Below, piece by piece: positions 1-5,201 of a stretch of 6,468 bases of DNA (position 1 is its first letter; each line of letters begins with the position of its first letter). The translations under genes and the position numbers were made by a program. The DNA is taken from NCBI GenBank assembly GCA_031266115.1, contig JAISBQ010000311.1:1-6468 (forward strand). The letters run 5' to 3'. The DNA is from Bifidobacteriaceae bacterium. Lineage in GTDB: Bacteria; Actinomycetota; Actinomycetes; Actinomycetales; WQXJ01. A model generated the notes under the pieces. That model did not search any database. It was given only the letters and a program-made list of their open reading frames with translations, and was not told the DNA's origin.

Positions 1-265
1 GTGGCGGCGCGACCTGGTCACCGCCGTGGCATGTTTAGCTACCTAAAACCACGGCCCACCAAACCGCCTAACCACAGGCCACAAACCGAAAACACTCAAA
101 AAAAGCCGCAAAGAAGAGATTTCTGACCTGCGACGACGCGTCGGAGGACGCGGTTCCGCACCACGGGGCACCGTTACGCTCCACCGTCCGGGGTGCTGCA
201 TCAACCAGAGGCGTCCTTTCGTTTGCCTCCAGGCAGTGTCAACGCTGTCCGGCGGCTCTGTGCCG
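1..265. other. Left-edge region with no supported gene
   Basis: I see no convincing gene downstream of the ATPase stop codon. The first bases can be read on the plus strand as the end of a protein (WRRDLVTAVACLAT, then a stop at 44-46) or, in another frame, as a lysine/arginine/proline-rich tail that stops at 124-126. Neither can be assigned. Positions 41-105 are strikingly poor in G and T on the plus strand (about 55 of 65 bases are A or C) and end in seven A (98-104), which read as T7 on the minus strand, the strand of the ABC-3C operon. A 6-bp perfect hairpin, CGCGTC/GACGCG with loop GGAG, lies at 137-152. Together they could stop minus-strand transcription, but hairpin and T-run are about 30 nt apart, so this is not a canonical terminator. 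Confidence 0.5.
23..55. repeat. Two-part inverted repeat (stem-loop)
   Basis: The outer arms GCCGTGG (23-29) and CCACGGC (49-55) are perfectly complementary. Inside them TTTAG (34-38) pairs with CTAAA (43-47) around the loop CTAC, with a small asymmetric bulge between the two stems. No T-run follows on either strand. It may be a factor-independent 3' end structure of an upstream gene or a trace of a mobile-element end; the sequence does not decide. Confidence 0.5.
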
Positions 266-1975
266 TCAGACGAATCTGAAACCAAACAAGCCACCGCCCT
301 CGCCGAAGTCCGTGAGCCTTGGGGAAAGCACATAGTCTCGGCGGTCGAAGCCGGCGTTCTCGGCAGCTTCGAGACGGTCTGAGTTCAGTGTCACCAGGTA
401 CTGGAACCCGCACTCGTCCGCCAAGCGAGCGCCTATGTTCAGACAAGACGCCATCTGCCGTTCGTCCATCGAGTCGAACAGCAAACTGTCATGAACCAGC
501 AGTCCGGGCGCCCGCCCCTGCCTGATGGCGGTCACCAGGCAAGCGATGTCGAGGAGGAAGGTCTTGACCTCCGAGATCCCGGTCGAGGCGTCACCGTCGA
601 TCCTCGGGGCCACCTTGAGCGAGCCCTTGCCCGTCGCCTCCAGCCACAAGGTGACACCCCGGTCGCTGTAGATCTCTTCGCCGAGTTGCGCGAACAAGGC
701 CATCGTCTCATCGAGGTAGGAGGCGCGCTCCTGCATCTCCGTCTGCAGGCCGCTCTGCGCCTCGATCATCATCGCCCTGAGCTTCAGCTTGCCGCTCGTG
801 GCTGCCATCGCCCGCTCGGCTCGCAGCTCGAGGTCGGCCACGGCCGCGTCCAACTCGGCCAGTTCGCGCGCCGCGTCGCGGAACGTGTCCAACGCCATCG
901 AGTCGCGCAGCAAGGCCATCACCGAAGCCCTCAAAGCGTCCAGGCGCGCGCGTTCCTGGGCGATGGCTTCCAGCCTGTCACCGACCGCACGGCGCTCCCC
1001 CTCGAGAAACGCCCGTCGGTTTCTCACGACGGAAGCATGGAAGTCCGCCACCTCGTCGAACCTGCGGCCCACCATGTCAGGGAGCAGGACGCCGACTTCC
1101 TCGTAGACCAAAGCCAGCCGCCCGGTGGCCTTCTCAGGCTCCGGCCGTGGCTCCTCGACGGCCATCGCGTCATCCAGGTCGCTTCGCCTCCGCTCCAAAA
1201 CGACCGCTTCGTCGTTGAGGTCGCGGATCTGTCCGGTCAGCCGGTCCGCCTCGGCCTGGTGCTCGGCGTACTGGACGTCGACCCGGAAACCCTGGATGTC
1301 CTCCTGGATCCGGTCCCGCCGCGCCCTGGTCCGCGCCAACTCGGCCCGAAGCTGCGGTTCTTTGACGTCCAGGCCCGGAAGCGCCCGGTCCCTGATCGCC
1401 GCGGCGATCGCCTTGCCATGCTTCTCCTGCGCGGCCACATCGCCAGCCTTCCCGAGGATCTCAGGCGATAGTCCAAGCAGGTAGCCGATCCGGATGCCGC
1501 TCTCGACGTCCGACTCGGCGTTGTGCGTCTTCACCGCGTCGCGGAAGTCGGTGCGAGCCAACTGGCCCACCAACTGGCTCACGGTCGGTCGCTTGACTGC
1601 ATCGGTCAGCCCGAACCACGCGCCGACCGCAGCTCGCCACTCGGACGCAGGCCACGAGTCGCCGTCAATCGTGACCTTGCCGCCCCGCACTGCCCGTTGA
1701 ACCCGCATCGCCCTGGCGGTCCGACCGTCCAGGGGCGCGTCCAACTCAGCCTGGAACACATGATCCGCCAGAACGCCCGCAGGCAGGCCGAGGCGGTTCC
1801 AGTCGCCTCCCAGCAGGTAGCGCAGAATGCGGACGAGGCTGGTTTTCCCGGCGCCGTTGCGGCTGTCGCCGGCCGTCGACTCCTCAGTCTTGTCCGCGAG
1901 CAGCAGGTTCATCCCCTCATGGAACCGCAGACGCTTGAACCTGGAATCGGACGAACTGATCTCACGCAACAGCAT
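266..1975 (-). CDS. DUF2326-type ABC ATPase of an ABC three-component (ABC-3C) system
   Basis: This 569-residue cytoplasmic protein has the split SMC/RecN-like layout: an N-terminal ATP-binding half, a long charged helical middle and a C-terminal half. The Walker A loop is at residues 36-46 (GDSRNGAGKTS; K44, T45). Residues of about 195-410 are rich in E, R, A and L and read as coiled coil. The signature-like region is near 465-476 (TGISEVKTFLLD). The Walker B/D-loop stretch is at 492-507 (LLVHDSLLFDSMDERQ), with D496 and D504; the HDs-LFD-D pattern is typical of DUF2326 ATPases. Its start overlaps the middle-component gene by 14 nt, with GGAG at 1983-1986 seven nt upstream, so it is the last, translationally coupled gene of the operon. 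By family knowledge, such ATPases act as sensor/motor subunits that control an effector. A Rad50/RecN repair role is less likely, because the neighbours match ABC-3C. No key motif appears lost. Confidence 0.87.
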   Translation of the reverse strand: MLLREISSSDSRFKRLRFHEGMNLLLADKTEESTAGDSRNGAGKTSLVRILRYLLGGDWNRLGLPAGVLADHVFQAELDAPLDGRTARAMRVQRAVRGGKVTIDGDSWPASEWRAAVGAWFGLTDAVKRPTVSQLVGQLARTDFRDAVKTHNAESDVESGIRIGYLLGLSPEILGKAGDVAAQEKHGKAIAAAIRDRALPGLDVKEPQLRAELARTRARRDRIQEDIQGFRVDVQYAEHQAEADRLTGQIRDLNDEAVVLERRRSDLDDAMAVEEPRPEPEKATGRLALVYEEVGVLLPDMVGRRFDEVADFHASVVRNRRAFLEGERRAVGDRLEAIAQERARLDALRASVMALLRDSMALDTFRDAARELAELDAAVADLELRAERAMAATSGKLKLRAMMIEAQSGLQTEMQERASYLDETMALFAQLGEEIYSDRGVTLWLEATGKGSLKVAPRIDGDASTGISEVKTFLLDIACLVTAIRQGRAPGLLVHDSLLFDSMDERQMASCLNIGARLADECGFQYLVTLNSDRLEAAENAGFDRRDYVLSPRLTDFGEGGGLFGFRFV

Positions 1976-2216
1976 TGATCCGCTCCAGTCTGTCGCCGGA
2001 GTCCCAGTCGACCACTCCGATGGTGAACAGCATCGTCAAGGCGAGCGTGAACCAATCAAATGTGATCGTCTGGGCGTCCCGCTGTCCCGCGTCGCGCTTC
2101 GAGAACCGCTCCCACAGGCCGGACACCGTAGCCGGCGAGTCGAGTTCGTCGAGGATCGACGCGCCCACCGACAGCAGCGCCCGCTGCGCGGAGATGCCCT
2201 TAGTGGGCAACAGCAT
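1962..2216 (-). CDS. ABC-3C system middle component, MC6-like
   Basis: This is an 84-residue protein. I placed the start at the ATG at 2216-2214 because a strong ribosome site, GGGAGGTG, lies six nt upstream. A longer reading from 2276 would overlap the effector gene by 77 nt and add an unlikely N-terminus. The protein opens with MLLPTKGIS, followed by a helix (RALLSVGASILDELD), then SPATVSGLWERF and ITFDWFTLALTMLFTIGVV. The pattern LPTKGIS...RALL...TVS-LW--F...FDWF-LAL--L--IG matches what I know of ABC-3C middle component 6, which has a winged-helix-like build. It has no catalytic residues or membrane segment. It overlaps the effector by 17 nt and the ATPase by 14 nt, which implies co-translation in fixed ratio. 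The likely role is an adaptor between ATPase and effector; this is inferred from the family and position. Confidence 0.8.
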   Translation of the reverse strand: MLLPTKGISAQRALLSVGASILDELDSPATVSGLWERFSKRDAGQRDAQTITFDWFTLALTMLFTIGVVDWDSGDRLERINAVA

Positions 2217-3168
2217 CGCCAACACCTCCCGCCCGCCATCCTTGGGGAGGCCGCTCGAAGACGTCGCAATAGTCAAAGAAGTAGGCCGTCACCGCGTAGA
2301 CCGCGTCCGCGCGGTCCGCGTTCAACCTGAAGTCGCTTCCTCCGAGCGCGACATAGAGCTGTTCCACGATCTCTGACGCCACATCAGACGACTCCCCAGA
2401 CCGCAAGTAGATCTTCCGGAACCGCGCGGCTGTCGCGTCCCGCAGTCCGGGATCGGCCTGCTCGTCGAACCATCTTTCGATGCGGCCCGACGAGACTCGC
2501 CCGGCGTTGAACTCGATGCGAGTTTGCTCGCCGATCTGGTTGTAGTCCATCTTGGTGACTGGAACGGGCCTGACACCGGACATGTCGTCACGGGAAGTCG
2601 AATCGCCGGTCTCAAGGGAGGTGATCAACTCGACCACAGCCGCCAACTCGACGTTCCGGGCATGTGGAGCGCCCGGCAAGACCTCGTTTAGCTGATCGAG
2701 AGTGAGCTTGTTCGCGGCCTTCCACCAGAGGTCTTCCGGGGCCCTCCACAGGCTGAGGGCCAGCGGCCGCAAAGAGCCGGGCCCGAAGCGCCGCTGGAGT
2801 TCAACGAGTTTCGCGGTTGGCGTCTTGCCGAACCCAGAGTTCGTGATGAACCTCCAAAGGGTGAAAGTGTCCCACTGCGCCACCGCCCGCAGGAGGTCAG
2901 ACTCGAGCTTGCTGGCCACTTTGGCGTCGATGCCGGTGACCGCCCGGCTGCCGTAGCACGCGTAGGCGATTGTTCCGGCCTCTGCCAGTCCGTCGCAGCC
3001 GCCATCGCCCAGGCGGCCCATCGGGTCGGGGTTGGCGAAGCCAGGATGTAAACGATCCAGGATCGAGGTGACGTAGGCCTCGAACGCTTCTCCTGACGCT
3101 CGGCAACGGGCGTCATGCTCATGGCGGTACCAAGACTTGAGCGCCGAGTCTGGCAACCCCATGCTCAC
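2200..3168 (-). CDS. Putative ABC-3C effector: nuclease-like N-terminal region plus ABC-3C C-terminal domain
   Basis: First gene of the operon. I chose the GTG at 3168-3166 (322 residues) because GGAGGAG lies exactly six nt upstream. An ATG at 3219 (339 residues) and one at 3162 are alternatives; the extra N-terminus from 3219 uses atypical codons such as AGA and AGC. Residues of about 23-110 resemble the restriction-endonuclease-like region of ABC-3C effectors: a helix with E27 and E30 (SGEAFEAYVTSIL), then GRLGDGGCDGL (51-61; D55, D59), then AYACYG (68-73) and a helix around 80-98. Relatives as I recall them have a Q-x-Y-(A/G)-P strand, and here A70 replaces the Q, so catalysis is uncertain. 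Residues of about 207-308 look like the ABC-3C C-terminal domain that docks the effector, with DATAARFRKIYLR and AYFFDYCDVFERPP near the end. There is no signal peptide or membrane span. Nuclease activity is inference; membership in the system is better supported. Confidence 0.78.
   Translation of the reverse strand: MSMGLPDSALKSWYRHEHDARCRASGEAFEAYVTSILDRLHPGFANPDPMGRLGDGGCDGLAEAGTIAYACYGSRAVTGIDAKVASKLESDLLRAVAQWDTFTLWRFITNSGFGKTPTAKLVELQRRFGPGSLRPLALSLWRAPEDLWWKAANKLTLDQLNEVLPGAPHARNVELAAVVELITSLETGDSTSRDDMSGVRPVPVTKMDYNQIGEQTRIEFNAGRVSSGRIERWFDEQADPGLRDATAARFRKIYLRSGESSDVASEIVEQLYVALGGSDFRLNADRADAVYAVTAYFFDYCDVFERPPQGWRAGGVGDAVAH
2223..2230 (-). promoter_or_regulatory. Ribosome binding site that fixes the middle-component start
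   Basis: On the minus strand the sequence reads GGGAGGTG, TTGGCG, ATG, giving a near-ideal Shine-Dalgarno site six nt before the ATG at 2216. It lies inside the 3' end of the effector gene and is the reason for choosing the 84-residue form. Confidence 0.8.
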
Positions 3169-3174
3169 GTCCAT

Positions 3175-3181
3175 CTCCTCC
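3175..3181 (-). promoter_or_regulatory. Ribosome binding site for the effector gene
   Basis: The minus strand reads GGAGGAG, ATGGAC, GTG. The spacing of six nt supports GTG at 3168 as the start. The ATG inside the spacer (3174) touches the site and is too close to use it; the ATG at 3162 would have a 12-nt spacer. Confidence 0.65.
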
Positions 3182-3224
3182 CTCGCTCTGTGTGCAGTGT
3201 GCCGCTGGCTAGCCGACATGCCCT

Positions 3225-3230
3225 ACCCTA
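3225..3230 (-). promoter_or_regulatory. Candidate -10 box of the ABC-3C operon promoter
   Basis: TAGGGT on the minus strand fits the actinobacterial TAnnnT -10 pattern and would start transcription near 3218. That gives either a leader of about 50 nt ahead of the GTG at 3168 or a nearly leaderless mRNA for the ATG at 3219. I see no good -35 hexamer; its expected place falls at the edge of the inverted repeat at 3251-3290. Confidence 0.4.
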
Positions 3231-3250
3231 AGTGGCCTCTGACCAGCGGC

Positions 3251-3290
3251 GCCGAACCACCGACATCGGGTCGACACTGAGTGGTTCGGC
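3251..3290. repeat. Perfect 10-bp inverted repeat upstream of the ABC-3C operon
   Basis: GCCGAACCAC (3251-3260) is the exact reverse complement of GTGGTTCGGC (3281-3290), with a 20-nt spacer. The spacer holds a smaller pair, CGAC (3261-3264) and GTCG (3270-3273). The repeat begins about 20 nt upstream of the candidate -10 box of the operon, so it could be an operator for a dimeric regulator or a structured element. No regulator gene sits in the operon. No T-run follows on either strand, so a terminator is unlikely. Confidence 0.6.
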
Positions 3291-3593
3291 TGCATGGTCC
3301 AGCCTATCGGCCCCGACCGACACCTGGAGTCTGGTGCCGGCGCGCGCGGCGCGCCGGCGAGGTGGTCAACGGCCATCGCCCCGACATCCGCAGCGCTGAT
3401 GCTGGTTTGAGGATTCCGCGAGCTCGACGCCACAGGACCCACGGCGCATCGTGGAGCACGAGCAGCGGGGGGAAGAAGCGGGCCGTATGCGGCGGCTCTC
3501 TGATCTGCAGGATCTCCGTCGATCTGACCGATAGGTTCCGCCGCGGGCACAGCTGATCGCCGTGCTGGTGCGACTCACGTCATCACCAGTGCC
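3291..3593. other. Divergent intergenic region without a supported gene
   Basis: Open frames occur on both strands here, but their translations are low-complexity arginine/proline/serine-rich strings with no recognisable domain, no ribosome site and no normal codon pattern. The region separates the leftward ABC-3C operon from the rightward toxin-antitoxin pair. It contains the palindrome at 3336-3358 and a 6-bp inverted repeat, CTGGTG (3565-3570) and CACCAG (3584-3589), just upstream of the toxin promoter. A small RNA cannot be excluded. Confidence 0.5.
3336..3358. repeat. GC-only perfect palindrome (10-bp arms, 3-nt loop)
   Basis: GCCGGCGCGC (3336-3345) and GCGCGCCGGC (3349-3358) are exact reverse complements around GCG. 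All 23 bases are G or C. The hairpin would be very stable on either strand, but no T-run follows, so it is not a standard terminator. It may separate the two divergent units. Confidence 0.6.
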
Positions 3594-3623
3594 TGGACGG
3601 CGTGTATTCGCTTGCAATACACT
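3594..3623 (+). promoter_or_regulatory. Promoter of the BrnT-like toxin-antitoxin pair
   Basis: A -35-like TGGACG (3594-3599; 4 of 6 to TTGACA) is followed after 18 nt by a -10 box TACACT (3618-3623). Transcription would begin at about 3630-3631, the first base of the toxin ATG, giving a leaderless mRNA as is common in actinobacteria. The inverted repeat at 3602-3622 lies between and over these boxes. Confidence 0.55.
3602..3622. promoter_or_regulatory. Candidate autoregulation operator of the toxin-antitoxin pair
   Basis: GTGTATT (3602-3608) and AATACAC (3616-3622) are perfect inverted 7-mers with a 7-nt spacer. They overlap the spacer and -10 box of the toxin promoter. Ribbon-helix-helix antitoxins bind such sites and repress their own operon, and the antitoxin downstream is of that fold. 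The link is inferred from position and family habit. Confidence 0.55.
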
Positions 3624-3630
3624 GACGGCC

Positions 3631-3939
3631 ATGGGGGATGAGCGGTTCGATCCCGACCTGTTGGACGCAGTGGCGCCATTCGAGGTTGACGCCCAGGCTG
3701 CGCACCTGTTCAAGCACCCGAATCTCGGGATTGACGACATCGCTGACGTGTGGGCCAACGACCAGCTGTTCTATCCGGCGAAGCCGCCGGCGCACTGGCT
3801 GATGTGCGCCGAGGTAGCCGGGCAAGTTCTGGTGGTGCCGTTGGCTCCGTCTCGCCGCGGCGATCCTCGCCGATGCCGTCCGATCGGATGCTATCCGGCC
3901 GCCGCACACCTATCTGATCGCTACCGGAGGGACCGATGA
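3631..3939 (+). CDS. BrnT-like toxin of a type II toxin-antitoxin pair
   Basis: The product has 102 residues from the ATG at 3631, chosen because the promoter places the transcription start there; a GTG at 3562 lies upstream of the promoter. The core runs FEVDAQAAHLFKHPNLGIDDIADVWAND (17-44), then a strand around AHWLMCAEV (54-62), GQVLVVPLAP (64-73) and a basic C-terminal part with R80, R81, R83, R97, R99 and R100. The order F-(E/D)-(x)-A--HL-KH-(G)---DI--V--D, then a central strand and LLVV, recalls BrnT, a RelE-superfamily ribonuclease that halts translation. Similarity is distant, with the usual K-E-R-R catalytic set not clearly placed, so activity is inferred. The antitoxin follows with a 4-nt ATGA overlap, the toxin-first order usual for BrnT/BrnA. 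It could be another small RelE/ParE-like toxin. Confidence 0.65.
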   Translation: MGDERFDPDLLDAVAPFEVDAQAAHLFKHPNLGIDDIADVWANDQLFYPAKPPAHWLMCAEVAGQVLVVPLAPSRRGDPRRCRPIGCYPAAAHLSDRYRRDR

Positions 3940-4178
3940 CGAAGAACGCCGCCGAACCTATGACCGCCGAACAGGAGCATGCCTTCTATGCCCGGCCGGA
4001 GAACCAAGAGCCGCAAGGCCCGGCCCGGCGCCGCAGGCCCGAGCTTTCGGCGATCGTGCCAGTCAGGCTCTCGCCAGACGCGCTGGAGGTGGTTCGGCAG
4101 CGCGCCGAAGCGGATGACCGCTCCGTCTCGTCGTGGATTCGTCGCGCCATAGCGCACGAGTTGCAGCGCTCTGCCTGA
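3936..4178 (+). CDS. Ribbon-helix-helix (BrnA/CopG-like) antitoxin
   Basis: This 80-residue protein has an N-terminal tail (1-36) with a proline/arginine-rich stretch (ARRRRPE), then a ribbon-helix-helix fold. The strand is AIVPVRLS (39-46), helix A is about 47-59 (PDALEVVRQRAEA), the turn is DDRSVS, and helix B is about 65-77 (SSWIRRAIAHELQ). Two copies would pair their strands to bind DNA. The likely partner is the toxin just upstream, with the tail wrapping it. The ATG overlaps the toxin stop (ATGA), with GGAGGG at 3926-3931 four nt before it, so the two are coupled. The probable DNA target is the inverted repeat at 3602-3622. The fold is clear, while the exact family (BrnA or CopG) is not. 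Confidence 0.75.
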   Translation: MTKNAAEPMTAEQEHAFYARPENQEPQGPARRRRPELSAIVPVRLSPDALEVVRQRAEADDRSVSSWIRRAIAHELQRSA

Positions 4179-4222
4179 ACTCAGGTGACGGGCTTGTGCA
4201 TCTCCGCGGTATTAAGCGGGGT

Positions 4223-4237
4223 CTGGGCTTGTCCCAG
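4223..4237. terminator. Possible weak terminator between convergent genes
   Basis: CTGGG (4223-4227) pairs with CCCAG (4233-4237) around CTTGT, in the 103-nt gap between the antitoxin and the convergent vapC. There is no T-run on either strand, so function is doubtful. Nothing else is seen in the gap except a short CCGC/GCGG pair around 4204-4219. Confidence 0.25.
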
Positions 4238-4281
4238 CCGTTCGACTCGGCCGCGGCGATCCGCTGATCGTGCGCTCTGAC

Positions 4282-4713
4282 CTATGCCACAGGTCCGCGG
4301 CGCGGGTCGTCGGTCACAGGGTCGAGGACCGTGAAGCCGAGGTGGGCGGCGGCATCGGCCATCTGCTTGTCGTGCGTCACCAGCACCACCGCGTCCGCGC
4401 CAACGCGTAGCGCCGCCGCCAGATGGATCGCGTCCGCCCCTCCGGCCGGTGGCACCAGGTCGATGGCTTCAGCGAGCACGTCGTCGTCAACGGAGAGGAA
4501 CACGAACTGGTCGAGGTACTTGCCCACCAGTCCTTGATCGATACCAACATTCATGGAGACCCGCCGGACTTCGACCTCCATCAGACGCGACGCCACGAAT
4601 ACGTCCCCCCGCGCGCTCGCGGTGTCGAACCAATCCTTGGCCGTCCGGGACTCGTCGACGATGGCGCGCAGGAGGACCGATGAATCGACGTACCACCGCT
4701 GTGGGTCACCCAT
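4282..4713 (-). CDS. vapC: VapC-family PIN-domain ribonuclease toxin
   Basis: A 143-residue PIN domain spans nearly the whole protein. The four acidic residues expected to hold the metal are visible: D10 (WYVDSSVLL), E48 (ASRLMEVEVRR), D94 (GADAIHLAAAL) and D115 (VTHDKQM). VapC toxins cut RNA, often tRNA or rRNA, and so stop translation until neutralised by the antitoxin. I chose the ATG at 4713, which overlaps the antitoxin stop by 8 nt. A TTG at 4746 would add 11 residues before the first strand and is less likely. No clear ribosome site precedes 4713, so translation is probably coupled to the antitoxin. The gene is second in a two-gene operon and convergent with the neighbouring antitoxin gene. 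All core motifs are intact, so the toxin is probably active. Confidence 0.88.
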   Translation of the reverse strand: MGDPQRWYVDSSVLLRAIVDESRTAKDWFDTASARGDVFVASRLMEVEVRRVSMNVGIDQGLVGKYLDQFVFLSVDDDVLAEAIDLVPPAGGADAIHLAAALRVGADAVVLVTHDKQMADAAAHLGFTVLDPVTDDPRRGPVA

Positions 4714-4999
4714 CGGCGAGCCCACGCCGGTTCCGGTCGGCCTCAAGTAGGTCGCCCACGCCGACCCCGGGCACGGGACTGCCTCGGCGGATTGGCCGGC
4801 GCTCGGTCGTGCGAGGCAAGCTCGCCAGCCCGGCGGCCACCAGCGCGTCGATCGGGTCGGCCGGCGTGGCAGGTCCCACGCTGCTCAGCTGGTAGGCCAC
4901 ACGTCCGCGTCGCGTGATCTGGACCTTCCCGTCCCTCTCGGCCAGCCTGACGGCACGCGAGGGGTTTTGATTAAAGGTCGTGAGCGAGATCGTCTTCAC
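4706..4999 (-). CDS. Phd/YefM-type antitoxin of the VapC toxin
   Basis: The protein has 97 residues from the GTG at 4999. This start is favoured because a -10 box TATACT ends seven nt upstream, making the mRNA leaderless, and because homology-like sequence starts there (MKTISLTTFNQNPSRAV). The N-terminal half (1-46) fits the Phd/YefM DNA-binding fold: strand KTISL, helix FNQNPSRAVRLAERD, then strands KVQITRRGRVAYQLS. The C-terminal half (about 55-97, PIDALVAAGLASL...GVGVGDLLEADRNRRGLADG) would be the flexible toxin-binding tail. It overlaps vapC by 8 nt. Autorepression through the palindrome in its promoter is likely. A longer frame reaches 5086 but would run through the promoter palindrome, so I rejected it. 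Confidence 0.8.
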   Translation of the reverse strand: MKTISLTTFNQNPSRAVRLAERDGKVQITRRGRVAYQLSSVGPATPADPIDALVAAGLASLPRTTERRPIRRGSPVPGVGVGDLLEADRNRRGLADG

Positions 5000-5003
5000 C
5001 GAG

Positions 5004-5019
5004 CTAGTATATACACTAG
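5004..5019 (-). promoter_or_regulatory. Promoter -10 box and palindromic operator of the phd-vapC operon
   Basis: The 16 bp CTAGTATATACACTAG form a palindrome with only one mismatched pair (5009/5014). On the minus strand they include the -10 box TATACT (5011-5006). The first transcribed base would be 4999, the G of the antitoxin GTG. A dimeric Phd-type antitoxin bound here would block RNA polymerase. No clear -35 hexamer is seen. Confidence 0.62.
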
Positions 5020-5078
5020 ATTCACGGCCACGCCCCGTCGCCAGGCCGTGCCGTGGCGTTCCGTGCAACAGCGCACCC

Positions 5079-5105
5079 CTGACCACCAGCGGGATGGGGT
5101 AGGAT
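5079..5105 (+). promoter_or_regulatory. Candidate promoter of the tRNA genes
   Basis: A -10 box TAGGAT (5100-5105) with a -35-like CTGACC (5079-5084) and a short 15-nt spacer lies about 18 nt before tRNA-Asp. This predicts a start near 5112 and a 12-nt leader. The spacer length lowers confidence. Confidence 0.45.
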
Positions 5106-5123
5106 CGTTCCTCGGTCTTTCGA

Positions 5124-5197
5124 GGCCCCGTGGCGCAGTTGGTTAGCGCGCCGCCCTGTCACGGCGGAGGTCGCGGGTTCAAGTCCCGTCGGGGTCG
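5124..5197 (+). tRNA. tRNA-Asp(GUC)
   Basis: This 74-nt cloverleaf decodes GAU/GAC. The acceptor arms GGCCCCG (5124-5130) and CGGGGTC (5190-5196) pair with one G-U, followed by discriminator G5197, as expected for aspartate. The D-stem is GCGC/GCGC, and the anticodon stem CCGCC/GGCGG holds loop CTGTCAC with anticodon GTC at 5158-5160. The T-arm has the standard TTCAAGT loop. CCA is not encoded. Confidence 0.96.
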
Positions 5198-5201
5198 CGT
5201 T

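Noticed and set aside
1..46. C-terminal end of a transposase or other gene (WRRDLVTAVACLAT)
   Set aside because: Only about 14 codons are visible, which is too few to assign a family or even to prove the frame is coding.
43..333. Minus-strand frame overlapping the ATPase 3' end
   Set aside because: It overlaps the ATPase in another frame, has no ribosome site and no recognisable sequence.
491..1471. Long plus-strand open frame (326 codons) antisense to the ATPase
   Set aside because: It lies wholly opposite the well-supported ATPase, gives a composition-driven R/L/P/D-rich translation with no recognisable motif, and has no ribosome site.
266..1975. RecN/Rad50-type DNA repair ATPase
   Set aside because: The coiled-coil ABC layout is similar, but the HDSLLFD-type motif and the two neighbours fit a DUF2326 ABC-3C ATPase better.
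2217..2276. Upstream ATG (2276) for the middle component
   Set aside because: It would overlap the effector by 77 nt and bypass the strong GGGAGGTG site that serves the ATG at 2216.
1975..2376. Plus-strand open frame over the middle component and effector end
   Set aside because: It is antisense to two supported genes, and its translation is serine/arginine-rich with no domain.
3209..3556. Open frames on both strands of the divergent intergenic region
   Set aside because: Both have atypical composition and no domain; the promoter-like and inverted-repeat content explains the region better.
3562..3630. Upstream GTG (3562) for the BrnT-like toxin
   Set aside because: The extension covers the predicted promoter and operator, and the family-like sequence starts after 3631.
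5000..5086. N-terminal extension of the Phd-type antitoxin to 5086
   Set aside because: It would put the 16-bp palindrome and -10 box inside the coding region; the Phd-like fold begins at the GTG at 4999.
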